Shown piece by piece: positions 5,536-8,748 of a stretch of DNA of 8,748 bases (positions within the stretch are counted from its first letter, which is position 1; every line of letters begins with the position of its first letter). A program made the translations under genes and the position numbers. Location of the stretch: positions 1 through 8,748 of the forward strand of contig JAEYOB010000101.1 of the NCBI GenBank assembly GCA_023412175.1. Direction: 5' to 3'. The notes beneath the pieces are model-generated. The model made no database searches, was not told the DNA's origin, and saw only the letters and a list, made by a program, of their open reading frames with translations. This DNA comes from Pseudomonadota bacterium. GTDB lineage: Bacteria > Pseudomonadota > Alphaproteobacteria > Azospirillales > Azospirillaceae.

Positions 5536-6912
5536 TCAGGGGGTGGGCGGCAGGACGATGCCCGCCTTCAGGCCGGGATGATTGTCGTCCATCCGCAGTT
5601 GCGCCCGGTGCAGGCGTGCCACCGCCTCGACGAGGCTGAGGCCCAGACCGTTGCCGGGCGTGGCGCGGGCCGCATCCAGGCGCACGAAGCGCCGCAGCAC
5701 CGCCTCGCGCATGTCCGGCGGGATGCCGGGGCCGGTGTCGGCAACCGAGACGCTGCCCGCCGATTCCGGCCCGGCCCCCTCCACCGTCAGCACGACGTGC
5801 CCGCCGGCCGGCGTGTACTTCACGGCGTTGTCCAGCAGGTTGGCGACCGCCTGCGACAGCAACTGGGCGTTGCCCTGCACCACCGGCCGCGCGCGGATGT
5901 CGATGGCGAAGCCCAGGCCTTTCTCCTCGGCCAGCGGCTCGTAGAGATCGGCCGCCGCCTCCGCCACCGCCGCCAGATCGACGGGGCGGAAGTCGTCATG
6001 CTGCCCCTTGGACTCCACCTGGGCGATGGAGAGCAGCGCCTTGAAGGTGGAGAGCAGCCGGTCCGCCTCTCCCAGCGCGTCCTGTAGCGCCGCCCGGTAC
6101 GCCTCCGGATCCTCGTTCGGTCGCAGCAGGGTCAATTCGATCCGCGAGCGAAGGCGATTGAGCGGCGTGCGCAGATCGTGGGCGATGTTCTCCGTCACCT
6201 GGCGCATGCCGGTCATCAGCCCCTCGATGCGCTCCAGCATGGCGTTCAGGTTGGCGGCAAGGCGGTCGATCTCGTCGCCGTTCCCGGACCGTGCCACCCG
6301 CTCCGACAGGTCGCCGTCCATGATCCGGCGGGTGGTGCGATTGATCGCCTCAATGCGCTTGAGCACGCTGCGGCTGAGCAGCACGCCGCCCGTAATGCCC
6401 AGAGCGGCGGTCACCGCGAAGATCCATCCCAACGACGCGATGATCTGCCGGCTCACCAAGTCCAGCTCGCTCATGTCGCGGCCGACCAGCAGGCGCAGGT
6501 TTCCCGGCAGCGCGAAGGTGACCGCCTGGGCGGTCGCCGGGCCGCCGGCCGGCCCCCCGGTCTCGGAGACCTCGAAGCGCAGCCAGCCTCGCGCGTCCGG
6601 CGCCACGTCCGGCCAGCCCGACAGGTTGCCGGCCAGCGCCACGCCGCCCGGCGTCGTCACCAGATAGATGGAGTTGGTGTGCGAATCGGCGCTGCGCACC
6701 CGCACCGCCTCGACCAGACCGGGCAGCCCGCGCCGCTCGTACTGTTCGCGCAGCATGCCGATGTCCTCGGAAATGGCTTCGTACAGCTCGCGTTCGACAA
6801 AGCCGGCGGTCGAGCGGTAGACGACCCACAGGATCACCCCGACCGAGCCCAGGAACAGGCAGAGGTACAGAAGCGCCACGCGCAGCGTGGTGGTGCGCAT
6901 CAGCCGGAGCAC
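5536..6912 (-). CDS. HAMP-domain sensor histidine kinase
   Basis: Inner-membrane sensor of a two-component pair, 458 aa. Layout: TM1 about residues 10-32, a periplasmic sensor loop of about 125 residues, TM2 about 157-179, HAMP about 180-235, HisKA with phospho-acceptor H245 (NIAHDLRTPLNRL), then HATPase_c with N-box N362 (NLLDNAVKY), G1 D392 (DTGPGIP) and G2 at 420-424 (GNGLG). All catalytic motifs are intact. The GTG at 6912 lies 6 nt beyond the regulator's stop, so the two are surely co-transcribed and probably translationally coupled; an ATG at 6900 (454 aa) is an equally possible start, since neither has a strong ribosome binding site. The architecture matches EnvZ/CusS-like kinases; the ligand is unknown. 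The nearby DegP protease suggests an envelope-stress or misfolding input (inference). Confidence 0.94.
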   Translation of the reverse strand: MLRLMRTTTLRVALLYLCLFLGSVGVILWVVYRSTAGFVERELYEAISEDIGMLREQYERRGLPGLVEAVRVRSADSHTNSIYLVTTPGGVALAGNLSGWPDVAPDARGWLRFEVSETGGPAGGPATAQAVTFALPGNLRLLVGRDMSELDLVSRQIIASLGWIFAVTAALGITGGVLLSRSVLKRIEAINRTTRRIMDGDLSERVARSGNGDEIDRLAANLNAMLERIEGLMTGMRQVTENIAHDLRTPLNRLRSRIELTLLRPNEDPEAYRAALQDALGEADRLLSTFKALLSIAQVESKGQHDDFRPVDLAAVAEAAADLYEPLAEEKGLGFAIDIRARPVVQGNAQLLSQAVANLLDNAVKYTPAGGHVVLTVEGAGPESAGSVSVADTGPGIPPDMREAVLRRFVRLDAARATPGNGLGLSLVEAVARLHRAQLRMDDNHPGLKAGIVLPPTP

Positions 6913-6918
6913 GGGATC

Positions 6919-7602
6919 TCAGCCCGCCGCGCGCAGGGAATAGCCGGCGCCGCGCACCGTGTGGATGAGCGGCATGGAAAAGTCCTTGTCGATCTTCTGC
7001 CGGAGGCGTGCGATGTGCACGTCGATCACGTTGGTCTGCGGGTCGAAATGGTAATCCCACACACTCTCCAGCATCATGGTGCGGGTAACCACGCTGCCGG
7101 CGTTGCGCATGAGGTATTCCAGCAGCGCGAACTCGCGCGGCAGCAGATCGATCTCCCGGCCGGCACGCTTCACGGTGCGCGCCAGCAGGTCCATCTCCAG
7201 GTCGCCGACCGCCAGCTTGGCCTGCGGCTGGGCGGCGCTGCGCCGGCGCACCAGCACCTCGATGCGCGCCAGCAGTTCGGAGAAGGCGTAGGGCTTGGTT
7301 AGGTAGTCGTCGCCGCCGGAGCGCAGCCCCTTCACCCGGTCCGCGACGCTGCCGAGCGCCGAGAGGAACAGCACCGGCGTGTCGTTGCCGGCGGCGCGCA
7401 GCACCTCCACCAGCGACAGCCCGTCGCGGCTGGGCAGCATCCTGTCCACGATCATCACGTCATAGTGTTCGGAGCCGGCGAGGAACATCCCCTCGCGTCC
7501 GTCGTTGGCGACGTCCACCACGTGCCCCGCCTCCTTGAGCCCCTTGGCAAGGTAGGCGGCGGCGGTACGGTCGTCCTCGATAACCAGAACCTTCATGCGC
7601 AT
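6919..7602 (-). CDS. OmpR-family response regulator
   Basis: DNA-binding partner of the downstream kinase, 227 aa, normal for the family. The receiver domain (about 3-118) has the acidic pair D10/D11, phospho-acceptor D53 (IVDRMLP), S81 and K103 (TKPY). The C-terminal winged-helix domain (about 130-224) includes LLPREFALLEYL and the recognition-helix region NVIDVHIARLRQKI. The ATG at 7602 (MRMK) is chosen because GGGAG lies 9 nt upstream; the ATG at 7596 would be 15 nt from it. The longer frame to 7668 would run through the terminator hairpin and is rejected. It begins about 40 nt after that terminator, so either it has a compact promoter of its own or it is expressed by readthrough from the protease gene. 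An inverted repeat directly before the ribosome binding site may be a control point. Confidence 0.94.
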   Translation of the reverse strand: MRMKVLVIEDDRTAAAYLAKGLKEAGHVVDVANDGREGMFLAGSEHYDVMIVDRMLPSRDGLSLVEVLRAAGNDTPVLFLSALGSVADRVKGLRSGGDDYLTKPYAFSELLARIEVLVRRRSAAQPQAKLAVGDLEMDLLARTVKRAGREIDLLPREFALLEYLMRNAGSVVTRTMMLESVWDYHFDPQTNVIDVHIARLRQKIDKDFSMPLIHTVRGAGYSLRAAG

Positions 7603-7616
7603 CACACTACGCTCCC

Positions 7617-7630
7617 GGCCGGTTCCGGCC
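7617..7630 (-). promoter_or_regulatory. Inverted repeat next to the regulator's RBS
   Basis: GGCCGG and CCGGCC flank a 2-nt spacer, a perfect 6-bp inverted repeat directly beside the GGGAG ribosome binding site (complement of 7612-7616) of the response regulator. It could be a leader hairpin limiting ribosome access or a protein-binding site, for instance for autoregulation. In GC-rich DNA such a palindrome can also arise by chance. Confidence 0.25.
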
Positions 7631-7635
7631 AATCC

Positions 7636-7665
7636 GTCGAAAGAAGGGGGCCGTGCAAGGCCCCC
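7636..7665 (-). terminator. Rho-independent terminator of the DegP gene
   Basis: On the - strand, 26 nt after the protease stop, GGGGGCC pairs with GGCCCCC (7665-7659 with 7652-7646) around a 6-nt loop, and TTCTTTC follows at once. A strong GC stem plus a U-rich tail is the classic intrinsic terminator layout. It separates the protease gene from the regulator-kinase pair, though partial readthrough could still link them. Confidence 0.72.
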
Positions 7666-7691
7666 CAATGCAGCCGATCACGGCCGGGCAA

Positions 7692-8748
7692 TCAGGCGCG
7701 GGCAAGCTTGAGCGCCACGAAGCTCTCGGCGCCCTGGCGGTTGACCAGCAGCAGCACCGCCTTCTTCCCGGCCTTGTCGGCCTCGGCCACCTTATGCGCC
7801 AGCTCGGCCGGTGTCGCCACCACCTCACCGCCGACCGTTTCGATGAGGTCGCCCGCCTGCACCGGCACCGCGCCGGCCTTGGGCGACACGCCGACCACCA
7901 GGACACCCTTGGCGCCGCGATCCAGGCCGAGCTGCCCGCGGGTCTCCGCGTCCAGCGCGGCGAATCTGAGGCCCTGGAGCGCCGGGTGCATCGCCGGCTC
8001 CCTGGCCGCGTCGGCGGCCACCTGCTGTTCCTCGGCCTGCCTCCCGATGCGGGCGGTGAGCGTCGTCTCCTTGCCCTTGCGCATCACCTCGACCTTGGTG
8101 TCGGCGCCGATGGCGACGTCGGCCACGTGGCGGGTGAGGTCGCGGACACTGTCGATGGGTTTCCCGTCGAAACCGGTCACCACGTCGCCCTGTTTGAGCC
8201 CCGCCTCTGCCGCCGGGCTGCCCGGAGTCACCTCGGCCACCAGGGCGCCCTGCGCCTTGTCGAGGCCCAGGCCCTCAGCGATCTCCGGCGTCAGCGGCTG
8301 GATGCGCACGCCGAGCCAGCCGCGCTCCACTGTGCCGTGCTCCTTCAACTCGGCGACGACGTGCTTTGCGAGGTTGGACGGGATGGCGAAGCCGATGCCC
8401 ACCGAACCGCCCGATGGCGAGTAGATCGCCGTGTTGATGCCGATGACCTCGCCGTCGAGGTTGAACATCGGCCCGCCGGAGTTGCCGCGGTTGATCGCGG
8501 CGTCGGTCTGGATGAAGTCGTCGTACGGGCCGGCGTTGATGTTCCGCCCGCGCGCCGAAACGACGCCGGTGGTCACCGTGCCGCCGAGGCCGAACGGGTT
8601 GCCGATCGCGACCACCCAGTCGCCGACCCGCGCCTTGTCGCTGTCACCGAAATCCAGGTGCGGCAACGGCGTGTCGGACGCGACCTTCAACAGCGCCAGG
8701 TCGGTCTTGGGGTCGCGCCCGACCAGAGTGGCCGGCAGCTCGGTGCCG
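7692..8748 (-). CDS. DegP/HtrA-family serine endoprotease, two PDZ domains (5' partial)
   Basis: Periplasmic protease-chaperone that degrades misfolded envelope proteins. The frame is open from the right window edge, so the signal peptide, N-terminus and catalytic His lie outside; a TTG at 8690 is internal. Visible catalytic residues are Asp (codon 8702-8700 in TDLALLKV) and Ser (codon 8480-8478 in GNSGGP, within the conserved TDAAINRGNSGGP). PDZ1 spans roughly 8325-8045 (from GWLGVRIQPLTPE, with AEAGLKQGDVV) and PDZ2 roughly 7975-7700 (AGAVPVQAGDLIETV). Two PDZ domains place it in the Do/DegP-DegQ-MucD group. The short linker with EEQQVAADAA between the PDZ domains is Ala/Glu-rich. It lies upstream of a two-component system on the same strand, a recurrent alphaproteobacterial arrangement, but is separated from it by an intrinsic terminator. 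Confidence 0.95.
   Translation of the reverse strand, partial: GTELPATLVGRDPKTDLALLKVASDTPLPHLDFGDSDKARVGDWVVAIGNPFGLGGTVTTGVVSARGRNINAGPYDDFIQTDAAINRGNSGGPMFNLDGEVIGINTAIYSPSGGSVGIGFAIPSNLAKHVVAELKEHGTVERGWLGVRIQPLTPEIAEGLGLDKAQGALVAEVTPGSPAAEAGLKQGDVVTGFDGKPIDSVRDLTRHVADVAIGADTKVEVMRKGKETTLTARIGRQAEEQQVAADAAREPAMHPALQGLRFAALDAETRGQLGLDRGAKGVLVVGVSPKAGAVPVQAGDLIETVGGEVVATPAELAHKVAEADKAGKKAVLLLVNRQGAESFVALKLARA

Noticed and set aside
4188..5639. Long + strand open frame of 483 codons across the IS and the end of the kinase gene
   Set aside because: It is the antisense shadow of the transposase in GC-rich DNA, rich in Arg/Pro/Ala/His, with no domain, and it runs across the IS border into another gene's antisense.
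6178..7302. 374-codon + strand ORF over the kinase and regulator
   Set aside because: His/Gln/Arg/Ala-rich antisense shadow crossing two well-supported genes and their junction.
7465..8424. 319-codon + strand ORF over regulator and protease
   Set aside because: Ser/Ala/Pro-rich antisense shadow spanning a terminator and two conserved genes.
1..8748. CRISPR array, rRNA or complete tRNA
   Set aside because: No regularly spaced direct repeats, no rRNA-like sequence and no complete cloverleaf were seen; only the tRNA 3' fragment is supported.

Overview
This 8.7 kb GC-rich window looks like an alphaproteobacterial chromosome. The GC bias, the gene styles and the DegP/response regulator/histidine kinase trio suggest Rhodospirillales or relatives; this is inference, as no rRNA or marker gene is present. 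It has three parts.

Left part (1-3365, + strand): a sulfotransferase cut off by the window start, a full-length cytochrome P450 with heme-Cys, ExxR and I-helix motifs, and, 20 nt after the P450, a metallo-beta-lactamase-fold protein with an N-terminal single-cluster ferredoxin-like domain. The P450 and the ferredoxin-MBL protein are almost certainly one operon. The sulfotransferase lies 151 nt upstream on the same strand and may belong to the same metabolic unit. No substrate can be assigned from sequence.

Middle (3366-5535): a gene-poor stretch with two candidate small single-pass membrane proteins in divergent orientation (33 aa on -, 68 aa on +), repeat and palindrome motifs between them, and a perfect hairpin just before the second one's ribosome binding site. 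The 68-aa ORF ends inside the antisense of a stranded tRNA 3' end (T-arm, acceptor strand and CCA only). This remnant is cut exactly at a CTAG that borders a complete IS701-family insertion sequence (terminal inverted repeats, CTAG on both sides). The other side of the IS does not carry the tRNA body, so this is more than a simple insertion into a tRNA gene. The IS transposase appears frameshifted at a six-G run near its C-terminus.

Right part (5536-8748, all on -): a DegP/HtrA-type periplasmic serine protease with two PDZ domains (N-terminus outside the window), a Rho-independent terminator, an OmpR-family response regulator, and a HAMP-type sensor histidine kinase 6 nt downstream of it. These look like ordinary envelope-stress genes of the host chromosome. 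The IS and tRNA remnant mark a junction between this conserved block and a more variable region holding the P450 cluster.
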